Positions 1-6,077 of a DNA stretch of 22,365 nucleotides are shown here, piece by piece. The stretch covers positions 1 to 22,365 of the IMG/VR virus record IMGVR_UViG_3300043398_000212, one strand, 5' to 3'. The notes beneath the pieces were generated by a model. That model made no database searches, was not told the origin of the DNA, and saw nothing but the letters and a program-made list of their open reading frames with translations. This DNA comes from a virus. Position 1 is the stretch's first letter. Each line of letters starts with the position of its first letter. A program made the position numbers and the translations under genes.

Positions 1-1146
1 TACAAAAACAACAAAGCAGTTGACCTGCTTACCGTGAATAATTACTTAAAAGATTCAGGCAAACTCGAATTGACAGGCGGCGCTTATTACCTTGCCCAAC
101 TCACAAATAAGGTTTCCAGTGCTGTTAATATTGAATTTCACACAGCTATTTTAATTCAAAAGTACATATCAAGGGAACAAATCCGAATTGCCGGCGAAAT
201 GGCAGAATTGGCCTTTAATGATGAATTAGACCCATTTGAATCAGTTGCAAGGTTTAATACAGAACTTATCACACTTGTAAATAGTAGCCTAAGAAAGCAA
301 ATAAACCCATTCTCCCGCGTTTTTGATACCGTGTTAGATGAGATATATACCCCATCGCTAAAAGATGGCTTAAAATGCGGTTTTAATGAATTAGATGAAT
401 TGATAGGTGGATTTCAGCCCTCAGATTTAATTGTTTTGGCAGCAAGGCCAGGAATGGGTAAAACCGCTTTAATAGTAGCAATGATGCGACATTTAGGTAT
501 GGCAGGTATTCCAAGCGGGTTTTTCTCTCTCGAAATGAGCCAAGAACAAATCGTAAAACGCATGATTTCAGCCGAATCCGGTATTTATTCCACAAAGTTT
601 AGAAGTGGACATTTTAACGAATTTGATTTGTCAGCCATTGAAAACATAGACCCATATTTTAAGAATTTGCCGATATTTATTGATGACTCAGCCGGAAGTA
701 GTTTAACCGAAATTCAGGCCAAATCAAGGCAAATGCACCAATTAGGGGCGAAGGTTATTTTTGTGGACTACCTACAATTGATAAAATCCACGTCACGAAG
801 CAGAGAACAGGAAGTTGCCGAGGTTTCACGCGGTCTAAAAAATATTGCAAAAGACTTAGGTATTCCGGTTGTTGCACTTGCTCAATTGAATAGAGGCGTA
901 GAAGATAGGGCTGATAAACGGCCAATGCTTTCCGATTTAAGAGAATCGGGTGAAATTGAAAACAGCGCGGACGTGGTTACTTTCTTAGTCAGACCTGAAT
1001 ATTACAAAATAGAAAACTTCAACTTTCATGGCAACCATACAAGTGCCGATGGTATTGGAATTTTGGACGTACAAAAAAACAGACACGGGGCAACCGGAGA
1101 TATGCTGATTAATTTTGATAAAAACCTGATTAAATTTTATGGATAA
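1..1146 (+). CDS. dnaB: Replicative DNA helicase, DnaB type (5' end outside window)
   Basis: Replicative helicase that unwinds DNA ahead of the phage fork, as a ring-shaped RecA-fold ATPase. The frame is open from base 1. The first 11 in-window codons (YKNNKAVDLLT) continue smoothly into the GTG at 34 and resemble the DnaB N-terminal domain, so 34 is not a credible start and the gene begins upstream; 381 residues are visible. Counting from base 1, a Walker A motif (ARPGMGKTA) lies near residues 148-156. It is followed by a Walker B-like segment (VIFVDYLQL), the invariant AQLNRGVE stretch and the DnaB H4 region (SDLRESGEIENSADVV). The gene ends FYG-stop and overlaps the next start by 8 nt. Family assignment is very secure. 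What is missing is only part of the N-terminal, primase/loader-contacting domain. Confidence 0.96.
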   Translation, partial: YKNNKAVDLLTVNNYLKDSGKLELTGGAYYLAQLTNKVSSAVNIEFHTAILIQKYISREQIRIAGEMAELAFNDELDPFESVARFNTELITLVNSSLRKQINPFSRVFDTVLDEIYTPSLKDGLKCGFNELDELIGGFQPSDLIVLAARPGMGKTALIVAMMRHLGMAGIPSGFFSLEMSQEQIVKRMISAESGIYSTKFRSGHFNEFDLSAIENIDPYFKNLPIFIDDSAGSSLTEIQAKSRQMHQLGAKVIFVDYLQLIKSTSRSREQEVAEVSRGLKNIAKDLGIPVVALAQLNRGVEDRADKRPMLSDLRESGEIENSADVVTFLVRPEYYKIENFNFHGNHTSADGIGILDVQKNRHGATGDMLINFDKNLIKFYG

Positions 1147-1315
1147 AACAGAATACGAAAGGGCAAAAAAAATGCTCAAATCCGCTATTGCAAAATATGA
1201 AGGCTTACCCGCTAACACGGCCGAAGAAAAAATGGCAAAACTTCACGCAATGGACGAGGTAATTGAATTGAACGAATACCTTTTAATTCTAATGAATGAC
1301 CATTTTATAAAATGA
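1139..1315 (+). CDS. Small hypothetical protein, 58 aa
   Basis: Not recognised. The ATG at 1139 overlaps the last 8 nt of the helicase gene, and the frame runs to TGA at 1313. The protein (MDKTEYERAKKML... to ...LILMNDHFIK) is charged and looks wholly helical, with no cysteine and no membrane segment. The overlap suggests translational coupling to the helicase. A small helical protein next to DnaB could be a helicase-associated factor, but nothing in the sequence shows that. The frame and spacing fill an otherwise empty gap and support a real gene. Confidence 0.6.
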   Translation: MDKTEYERAKKMLKSAIAKYEGLPANTAEEKMAKLHAMDEVIELNEYLLILMNDHFIK

Positions 1316-1339
1316 GAGCAGAATATAAACAAAAATATT

Positions 1340-1822
1340 ATGAATCAGGTAGAAGTAAACAGGAGAGTATCAAAGCTCGTTGACCAAAAAAGACAACTCA
1401 GGATCAAACACGAAAGCGACATGAACAGAATCTACAACCTTTCAGAGAAAATCGCAGAACTTCAAGCGGAAAACGCAGCATTGAAGGGAAAACTATCCAT
1501 TTATGAATCTGCAACACCCATAAAGGACGTTGTTTTTGAAAACGAAGGGCAAAAAGTAACCAGGGCAATACAGCAAAAATATCCGAACTTTGGATTATGG
1601 TGCTTAAAAACCCGCAGCAGGAAAAGGGAAATTTGTGTTCCGCGACAAATATGGCAGTCAATCATGGTGCTAAAAAAGTTCTCATTAAAACAAGTCGGAG
1701 AATATTGCGGTGGCCGCGACCACAGTAGTATCATAAATTCCAAACAAGTTGTCCAAGACCTTTGTGATACCGACAAAAAGTTTTTGGCAAGCTATGAAAC
1801 AATTTTAAAAGAGGCAAAATAA
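1340..1822 (+). CDS. Coiled-coil protein with DnaA domain IV (DNA-binding) but no AAA+ domain
   Basis: Predicted DNA-binding protein of 160 residues. Residues about 10-55 are a heptad-rich coiled coil (QKRQLRIKHES..., AELQAENAALKGKL). Residues about 89-145 match the C-terminal helix-turn-helix domain of the bacterial initiator DnaA: TRSRKREICVPRQIW parallels the DnaA segment around its conserved R-x-I-A region, and CGGRDHSS (123-130) parallels the DnaA signature GGRDHTT that contacts the DnaA box. The nucleotide-binding domains of DnaA are absent. It lies between the helicase gene and a long structured non-coding stretch. By inference it could recognise a phage origin or DnaA boxes, recruit or compete with host DnaA, or act as a repressor. 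The start is the ATG at 1340 with only A-rich sequence upstream, as is common in Bacteroidota. Confidence 0.85.
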   Translation: MNQVEVNRRVSKLVDQKRQLRIKHESDMNRIYNLSEKIAELQAENAALKGKLSIYESATPIKDVVFENEGQKVTRAIQQKYPNFGLWCLKTRSRKREICVPRQIWQSIMVLKKFSLKQVGEYCGGRDHSSIINSKQVVQDLCDTDKKFLASYETILKEAK

Positions 1823-1885
1823 TTTAGTTAATTTACAAAATTAATTAGGATATTTCAAAAGTCTTATTTTAATTTGCAAGCAGTT

Positions 1886-2341
1886 CTTTGAAACAAAGAT
1901 ATTTTCAGGATTCCCGAAAGGGTGGTATAAGGGGACGCGGAAGCGGCTAATGGAACGGAATAGGACGTGCCGAAATACTCCTACCTGAAAGATATTTGCC
2001 AATGGGTGTAATCCTCCTTTTCACTAACGGGTAAAAGTGAACCAAAGGCAATAAACATAGGTGGCATCCTGCGATAAATACTTTTTATAGGCATACTAAT
2101 AAAGTCGTGCGCAAAGGCCTGCACGGAGTACGCGGATAAAAGCATTGTCCTATGTTTTCCCCTTCAACCTTAATCAGTTGTGGGGGAGCAAAAGCTGTGA
2201 TGCTAAACACAACGCAAAGATGGGTATTGCATAGTGTCCGAATTGAAGCGGAAAATCGCACCTCTACCCAAGGTTCGTAGAATCGGTAAAAATCTTCAAT
2301 CACAGCTTTCCCCTTGCCCCATACTTTAAAACGGTATGGGG
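1886..2341 (+). ncRNA. Candidate large structured RNA, about 450 nt, unknown family
   Basis: No gene fits 1823-2361, but complementary segments abound. Domain I: AGGATT 1907-1912 with AATCCT 2010-2015, enclosing CCC-GAAA-GGG (1913-1922, a GNRA-type loop) and GGTGG-TAT 1921-1928 with ATA 1975-1977 plus CTACC 1981-1985. Then the hairpin TTCAC 2020-2024 with GTGAA 2037-2041. Domain II: AAACATAGG 2053-2061 with CCTATGTTT 2149-2157, containing CGTGC 2106-2110 with GCACG 2121-2125. Domain III: AAAGCTGTGAT 2191-2201 with ATCACAGCTTT 2299-2309, continued by GGGG 2182-2185 with CCCC 2310-2313 across a bulge. Inside it, AAGAT-GGGTA 2217-2226 pairs with TACCC 2265-2269 and ATCTT 2292-2296. The GAAA loop and a G-U pair favour the plus strand. 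No tmRNA, RNase P, tRNA or group I/II intron signature was seen. Transcript ends are unknown and no clear promoter was found. Seen: complementarity. Inferred: that it folds as RNA. Confidence 0.6.
2317..2341 (+). other. Perfect 8-bp hairpin before the membrane-protein gene
   Basis: CCCCATAC (2317-2324) and GTATGGGG (2334-2341) are perfect inverted repeats around a 9-nt loop. No T-run follows, so it is not an intrinsic terminator. It sits 20 nt before the ATG at 2362 and could be the 3' hairpin of the structured RNA or a stability or translation-control element for the next gene. Confidence 0.7.
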
Positions 2342-2361
2342 TTGAGGCGGTGAAAAGAAGT

Positions 2362-2550
2362 ATGGAAAACAAAGAAAAAAGCATTTTCAGTATCGGGTTT
2401 GGTGGATTGCTTACCCTGATATTTATAACCCTTAAATTGGTTGATAAAATAGATTGGTCATGGTGGTGGGTGCTTTCGCCATTATGGATTCCCGTTGCCT
2501 TGATTTTGTTTTTAGTTTTGATTGTCATTTTGTTTTCTGAAAGAGATTAA
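2362..2550 (+). CDS. Small two-helix membrane protein, Fragile-X-F-associated (Tmemb_185A) type
   Basis: A 62-residue membrane protein. Residues about 8-25 (SIFSIGFGGLLTLIFITLKL) and 33-58 (WWWVLSPLWIPVALILFLV...) form two hydrophobic helices separated by VDKIDWSW. The LLTLIFITLKL...IDWSWWWVLSPLWIP pattern is the one found in short phage proteins usually labelled transmembrane Fragile-X-F proteins, whose function is unknown. A TTG at 2314 in the same frame would add 16 residues, but those fall inside the hairpin at 2317-2341. The ATG at 2362 gives a normal charged N-terminus and was preferred. The gene directly follows the structured non-coding region. Confidence 0.75.
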   Translation: MENKEKSIFSIGFGGLLTLIFITLKLVDKIDWSWWWVLSPLWIPVALILFLVLIVILFSERD

Positions 2551-2568
2551 CCCCCTAAACAATAAACC

Positions 2569-2895
2569 ATGACATATAAAAAAGGAAAAACAATTTACAT
2601 TAAATGCAATGTTGGTATAACGGAGGTAATATCTGGGTACAAATGCGTTATCGAAAGGGTAAATAAAAAAGAAGGGCAAGTTTCATCGTTAAGGGTTTCA
2701 ATTTGCGAAGATTTTAATTTAAGAGAGGGTTTTACAAAGAGTGAAACGATGCCAAAAAGAACATTTCAAATCGCACCCAAAGCATATCAGTTTTTTGAAA
2801 ACAGAAAGGAATTTGTCGATAATATATATTTAACTTTGTTTAATGCAATCAAGACATTACGGTCATATGAGGACGAAGTATTTAAATTTTCATAA
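2569..2895 (+). CDS. Hypothetical protein, 108 aa
   Basis: Not recognised. The protein is basic at its start (MTYKKGKTIYIKC) and looks like a mixed beta domain over residues 1-65, then a helical C-terminus (KEFVDNIYLTLFNAIKTL...). There is no signal peptide, membrane segment or metal-binding cluster. It starts in the TAAACCATG context 18 nt after the membrane-protein gene and stops 3 nt before the next start, so it is the first member of a compact set of small genes. Its place between replication and packaging genes suggests an accessory role, unproven. Confidence 0.75.
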   Translation: MTYKKGKTIYIKCNVGITEVISGYKCVIERVNKKEGQVSSLRVSICEDFNLREGFTKSETMPKRTFQIAPKAYQFFENRKEFVDNIYLTLFNAIKTLRSYEDEVFKFS

Positions 2896-2898
2896 ACC

Positions 2899-3093
2899 AT
2901 GAACTGGATAAAAAGACTTTTTTCAAAATGGGTATTTATACCACACCAATTATGTCCAAAATGTCACGGTCAGGGTATAGTAAGTAAACCGCCTTATGTC
3001 GCGGGTGATGCAACTCAATGGGCTGGGGATGGTAGAAATTTTGAATGCAGGGTTTGCAAGGGTAGTGGAGTAATTTTAATGAGTAAACAATAA
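2899..3093 (+). CDS. Small DnaJ-like zinc-finger protein, 64 aa
   Basis: A 64-residue protein with two CxxCxGxG motifs: CPKCHGQG at about 19-26 and CRVCKGSG at about 50-57. This spacing and the Gly pattern are those of the DnaJ/Hsp40 cysteine-rich zinc-binding region, here as one four-cysteine unit without a J domain. The N-terminus (MNWIKRLFSKWVF) is amphipathic and basic, then PHQL leads into the first motif. By family knowledge it would bind one zinc ion and could act in protein or nucleic-acid contact; the target is unknown. It begins 3 nt after the preceding stop and ends 3 nt before the next start, both in the TAAACCATG context. Confidence 0.8.
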   Translation: MNWIKRLFSKWVFIPHQLCPKCHGQGIVSKPPYVAGDATQWAGDGRNFECRVCKGSGVILMSKQ

Positions 3094-3096
3094 ACC

Positions 3097-3192
3097 ATGA
3101 TATTAATTATATTTTTACTTTTAATCCTTTGGCTTTTGCATAAATGTGCGGTTGCTATGGACTATCTTAAAGACAGAAATAAATACAAATAA
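3097..3192 (+). CDS. Tiny membrane peptide, 31 aa
   Basis: A 31-residue open frame (MILIIFLLLILWLLHKCAVAMD... ending RNKYK). Residues 2-14 are almost purely aliphatic and aromatic, giving one short membrane helix, followed by a basic, soluble tail. It starts in the same TAAACCATG junction as its neighbours, three nt after one stop and three nt before the next ATG. That junction is the best evidence that it is translated. Function is unknown. The length is typical of small phage membrane peptides. Confidence 0.65.
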   Translation: MILIIFLLLILWLLHKCAVAMDYLKDRNKYK

Positions 3193-3195
3193 ACC

Positions 3196-3432
3196 ATGAC
3201 ATTTGAACAAGCAAAACAGCAGATAGCGGGAAACACGTTTTTAAAAACAAAAACATGGGATTCTGTAATTGAAAACATTTCTGGCGCAGATTTAAAATAT
3301 TGTATTGACCAAGCTGCCGAACTATGGCAGTCCGAAAACCTTGCCGAGATTGAAGCGAAAGACAAAAGGATTGCAGAATTGGAGGCAGTGTTGGTTAATA
3401 TTTATTTTACAGCAAAGGGACTTTTAAAATGA
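3196..3432 (+). CDS. Hypothetical helical protein, 78 aa
   Basis: Not recognised. Mostly helical: residues 1-45 are a compact amphipathic segment with one cysteine (MTFEQAKQQIAG..., DLKYCIDQAAELW) and residues 47-65 form a short coiled coil (LAEIEAKDKRIAELEAVL). No membrane segment. The ATG lies in the fourth TAAACCATG junction, and the TGA stop overlaps the next ATG as ATGA, so translation is probably coupled. An accessory early gene by position only. Confidence 0.75.
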   Translation: MTFEQAKQQIAGNTFLKTKTWDSVIENISGADLKYCIDQAAELWQSENLAEIEAKDKRIAELEAVLVNIYFTAKGLLK

Positions 3433-3650
3433 AAACAGCAGTACAAACCTTTTTTGATGAATTAGTTAGCTTGGGATTTATTGAAAACCCCGATGATTTG
3501 TTAGTCCAAGATAGGCTCAAACAAGCCCTTAAAACAGAAAAACAGCAGATAATTGATGCTCACAAAATGGGGCAACATTACGAAGCAGATTGGAAAGATA
3601 CGGTGGATTCACAACAATACTACAAACAAACCTATGGAAGCGAAGGATAA
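3429..3650 (+). CDS. Hypothetical protein, 73 aa
   Basis: Not assigned to a function. The acidic, helical sequence (FFDELVSLGFI..., RLKQALKTEKQQIIDAHKMGQHY) resembles short proteins often seen beside one another in Bacteroidota phages and carrying a KQQIxDAxxxGQ-like segment. The ATG overlaps the previous stop (ATGA). The 3' end overlaps the next gene by 17 nt if that one starts at 3634. No cysteine or membrane helix. Confidence 0.75.
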   Translation: MKTAVQTFFDELVSLGFIENPDDLLVQDRLKQALKTEKQQIIDAHKMGQHYEADWKDTVDSQQYYKQTYGSEG

Positions 3651-3861
3651 AGCAAAAGAGTTGGTTGAAAAATTCAAGCCGTATATGTACCCTTATGTTG
3701 GCAGTTCCTATTTAACAGGCGATGAATTTCCAGAGCAGATTTTAAGGTATGCCAAACAATGCGCCTTAATCGCAGTTGATGAGATATTGCAAACAAACTT
3801 GTTAGACCATCAAACACACGACTATTGGCATAAAGTAAAACCCGAAATTGAAAAACTATGA
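3634..3861 (+). CDS. Hypothetical protein, 75 aa
   Basis: The frame is open from 3553, but the upstream 27 codons lie entirely over the previous gene and read as unlikely protein. The ATG at 3634 gives a sensible N-terminus (MEAKDKAKELVEKFKPYMYPYV). The rest (QILRYAKQCALIAVDEILQTNLL) matches a common small protein type in Bacteroidota phages with an AKQCALIAVDEI core. Its function is unknown. The stop overlaps the following ATG as ATGA. Confidence 0.75.
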   Translation: MEAKDKAKELVEKFKPYMYPYVGSSYLTGDEFPEQILRYAKQCALIAVDEILQTNLLDHQTHDYWHKVKPEIEKL

Positions 3862-4133
3862 AAGTAGCAACATGGAAAGGATGTAAGGATTGCCCGTATA
3901 ACCAATGGGATTCAAACAGTGGTTATAGCTGCGAAAATCCCAATATGGAGCCAATTTACTTTGATAGGGACGGTATCGAAATTCCCGAAACCCCTCACGA
4001 AAACTGCAAGCTGCCAGATTTGCCAAGTATGGAATTTGCCGTTAATACAGCAATGTTACAAAGCAATTATATGCACAAGCTGAAATCAGTTGAATTTGGT
4101 GCTAACTACGTTTTAAACAAAATAAAGCAATGA
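3858..4133 (+). CDS. Hypothetical cysteine-containing protein, 91 aa
   Basis: Not recognised. The N-terminal half holds four cysteines: CKDC at 9-12, one in SGYSCENPN and one in HENCKLPD. They could form a small zinc or disulfide-stabilised fold. The C-terminal half is helical (SMEFAVNTAMLQSNY...KIKQ). It is coupled to both neighbours by ATGA overlaps (3858-3861 and 4130-4133). No known catalytic motif is visible. Confidence 0.72.
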   Translation: MKVATWKGCKDCPYNQWDSNSGYSCENPNMEPIYFDRDGIEIPETPHENCKLPDLPSMEFAVNTAMLQSNYMHKLKSVEFGANYVLNKIKQ

Positions 4134-4300
4134 AATTTACAATAACATTTTTGGATTTTGCCGATAGAGAACTAAAGCAACAAATAATTGAGGGCGTGGA
4201 TAATTTGCATTCTGCAATTGTAGAATTTGAAGAGGTTCAGCCGTTATTTTATGATTATTTGGTTTTAAAAGTAGAATTAACCCCTGAAAATGAAAAATAG
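4130..4300 (+). CDS. Hypothetical protein, 56 aa
   Basis: A 56-residue frame starting in an ATGA overlap with the previous gene and ending 11 nt inside the next. The protein starts MKFTITFLDFADRELKQQI and ends VLKVELTPENEK, with an alternating pattern suggesting a strand-helix-strand mini domain. Not recognised. The overlapping start and stop on both sides fit the surrounding gene packing and support it as a real gene. Confidence 0.65.
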   Translation: MKFTITFLDFADRELKQQIIEGVDNLHSAIVEFEEVQPLFYDYLVLKVELTPENEK

Positions 4301-4562
4301 AATTTACAGATTTTTGCGAAAAATAACCAAAACACCCGAATGGGCTGTACCTCCTAATTGGGTTTATAAAATAGGTATATTAATGTTTGGTAATCCGCAA
4401 AAAATAGGCGGGGTGCTTTATAATTGGGAATCTGATATGTTTGAATTTAACGGCATAAAAATAACCAGACAAGCGATTGTAAGCCTTACACAAATGAACG
4501 GGGTTTATAAGTTAGAAAGCGAAAACGGGGTTGTAACCATAACCAAAGTAAATGGAAGTTGA
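4290..4562 (+). CDS. Hypothetical protein, 90 aa
   Basis: Not recognised. Basic N-terminus (MKNRIYRFLRKITKTPEWAVPPNW) followed by a beta-rich region (GGVLYNWESDMFEFNGIKI..., GVYKLESENGVVTITKV). There is no full membrane segment and no metal-binding cluster. It overlaps the previous gene by 11 nt. It is one of the last rightward genes before the leftward packaging genes. Confidence 0.72.
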   Translation: MKNRIYRFLRKITKTPEWAVPPNWVYKIGILMFGNPQKIGGVLYNWESDMFEFNGIKITRQAIVSLTQMNGVYKLESENGVVTITKVNGS

Positions 4563-4567
4563 AATTT

Positions 4568-4726
4568 ATGCCAATGAGAATAACAAAAAACAAATCGGGG
4601 AGTTTCAAGGTGCAAGTGAAGGATTATACCTACAGCGGTGGGACGTGGGTTAAATGTTTATATGCAGGAATACGATTTTTGATTCTGAAAAGAGGGTTTA
4701 AGATTAAACAAAATACTCCATTGTAA
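4568..4726 (+). CDS. Small basic hypothetical protein, 52 aa
   Basis: A 52-residue frame with strongly basic content: MPMRITKNKSGSFKVQVKD at the start and RFLILKRGFKIKQN near the end. ATGs at 4568 and 4574 are both possible starts. Its 3' end overlaps the 3' end of the leftward terminase gene by 23 nt, so the two transcription units converge tail-to-tail without a visible terminator between them. A shorter frame (4552-4653) overlaps it, but the 52-residue frame has the more protein-like composition. Possibly a nucleic-acid binder by charge; unproven. Confidence 0.5.
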   Translation: MPMRITKNKSGSFKVQVKDYTYSGGTWVKCLYAGIRFLILKRGFKIKQNTPL

Positions 4727-6077
4727 TCCCACCAGTATCTCGTCCCCAGGGGTCAATAGTAATGAAACCTTGTGCGCGAATGAATTTTCGCATTAATTCG
4801 GCATAGCGAGCCGCGTCAATTCCGTGATTAAAGTTGTCTTGTGGCATTACGTTATTTTCCCCATCCCTATCCTTGCCGTATGAGTAATTGTTAAATTCTT
4901 TGCGTAGGTTGACACTTTTTTCCGTTACGCGGATTTCGTCATAAGAAAGCATCATTTCTAATCCTGAAACAACACTCCCTGGTTTCTTTGTCGCCTTCCT
5001 TACCGAGCATCCATGAGCAACCAATTCCGCAATGGTTTCCGGTCTTGCGTTGTCTGCGAAAACATAAGTACCCTTTTGGGTATTATCGCGGACAAGGTTT
5101 TTTAGCCCTTTTTTGAATATGCCATTTTCGGTTCTGTCATCCAACATGATAGATTTCCCGTAAAACAATTCGTCAATGTACAAGTATTTCTTTCCTTCTT
5201 CCTGAATTACTCCGGTTCTTACCATTGCCGCAGGGTCTTTCGAGAATCCAAAGTCTAATCCCTGATTAACATGGTATTTGTGCGGGTTTTCGTAGAAAAT
5301 ATCAGGCCATTGTTTTACTACCTTCACATTATTGAATACCAAACCATCAATTGTGCCAATTTCGCCAAGCCCGTAGATTTTATATTTCTCAGGATCAGTA
5401 TGCTTCATTTTCTCGATTTGGGCAATTTGCTTTTCACCAAGAAATTTACGGTTGTTTCTCCAGGTGGTTTTATAAAGTATTGTTGTTGGGTCTATACCGT
5501 GTTTAGGTTCACCATTTTCGTCCAAAATTGGTGCATCATTAGCATCGAGTAGTATCGGCTTCCATACTTTTGTATGCGCCCAAAATTCAGCATTCGGGTT
5601 AAAGTCAATCCATACTTGCTTTGTGGTACGGAATGAAATCTCATGGTAAATATCGTAAGGTATGCCATTTGCTTCATTGAAAAACGAGTATTCCCGTTTA
5701 CCATGTTTTGCCTGGTCGATGGTTTCAAAGGAACGGAAACTGATTCGTGACCCGTTAAAGAAAAAGTAAGTCTTATCAGTAGAGTGAAATTGCTTTATAT
5801 ATGCTTCAATCTGTGGGTCATTGATTAATATGGTTTGCATATCATTCATTGCGCCTTGTTTTAGCGAAGGAACGTCTTTGCCTATAATCAAAATTCGTGA
5901 CCTCGGTTCTGTTATGGCTTTGATTATAGCGCATTGCATTAGACCGTATGTTTTGCCGGAACTTGTCCCGCCCTGGTGAATTACAACAAACTTATCCGAA
6001 TTTAATGTTAGAGGGACTATTTGGTTTACCCCAAGACTAAAAAAGCTGTCAAGGTTCAATTTCGATTGATTGGTCAT
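4704..6077 (-). CDS. terL: Terminase large subunit (packaging ATPase and nuclease)
   Basis: Motor and nuclease that cuts concatemeric phage DNA and pumps it through the portal. The 457-residue length is normal. The ATPase domain has Walker A GGTSSGKT (36-43) and a Walker B-like FFNEAN (132-137), with the acidic pair typical of the PBSX-like Terminase_3 group. The RNase H-like nuclease domain shows its acidic residues in GLDFGF (D275), FADNARPE (D342) and HGIDAARY (D421). It starts at 6077, overlapping TerS by 29 nt, so the two are probably co-translated. It lies on the strand opposite to the portal and capsid genes, which is less usual. The function is very secure; which packaging type it uses (cos or pac) cannot be told. 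Confidence 0.96.
   Translation of the reverse strand: MTNQSKLNLDSFFSLGVNQIVPLTLNSDKFVVIHQGGTSSGKTYGLMQCAIIKAITEPRSRILIIGKDVPSLKQGAMNDMQTILINDPQIEAYIKQFHSTDKTYFFFNGSRISFRSFETIDQAKHGKREYSFFNEANGIPYDIYHEISFRTTKQVWIDFNPNAEFWAHTKVWKPILLDANDAPILDENGEPKHGIDPTTILYKTTWRNNRKFLGEKQIAQIEKMKHTDPEKYKIYGLGEIGTIDGLVFNNVKVVKQWPDIFYENPHKYHVNQGLDFGFSKDPAAMVRTGVIQEEGKKYLYIDELFYGKSIMLDDRTENGIFKKGLKNLVRDNTQKGTYVFADNARPETIAELVAHGCSVRKATKKPGSVVSGLEMMLSYDEIRVTEKSVNLRKEFNNYSYGKDRDGENNVMPQDNFNHGIDAARYAELMRKFIRAQGFITIDPWGRDTGGITMEYFV

Larger units (their letters stand above)
2563..3200 (+). repeat. Four copies of a TAAACCATG start junction
   Basis: The string TAAACCATG occurs at 2563-2571, 2893-2901, 3091-3099 and 3190-3198, each time ending in the ATG of a small gene (starts at 2569, 2899, 3097 and 3196). 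In the last three the TAA is also the stop codon of the gene before, giving a fixed 3-nt stop-to-start gap. Three copies are preceded by A-rich sequence. It may act as a shared initiation context in a host group that rarely uses Shine-Dalgarno pairing, or mark gene-cassette borders. Confidence 0.7.

Noticed and set aside
1312-1383. 23-residue frame starting in ATGA overlap with the 58-residue gene
   Set aside because: Too short and mostly overlapping the DnaA-domain gene in another frame; only the ATGA overlap speaks for it.
1871-1880. TAATTTG as a promoter -7 element for the structured RNA
   Set aside because: One base short of TAnnTTTG and no -33 TTG at a suitable distance; too weak to list.
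1823-2361. tRNA, tmRNA, RNase P RNA, group I or II intron, or cobalamin riboswitch
   Set aside because: None of their diagnostic core sequences (T-arm, tag frame, intron core or domain V, B12 box) was found by eye.
2314-2361. Upstream TTG start for the membrane-protein gene
   Set aside because: The added 16 codons fall over a perfect hairpin, and the ATG at 2362 gives a normal N-terminus.
2085-2528. Leftward open frame of 147 codons across the structured region and the membrane-protein gene
   Set aside because: It runs antisense to a recognised membrane protein and to conserved-looking RNA helices, its composition is not protein-like, and no promoter faces it.
4552-4653. 33-residue frame overlapping the 52-residue frame at 4568-4726
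   Set aside because: Only one of the two is likely; the longer frame has more protein-like composition, though this is not certain.
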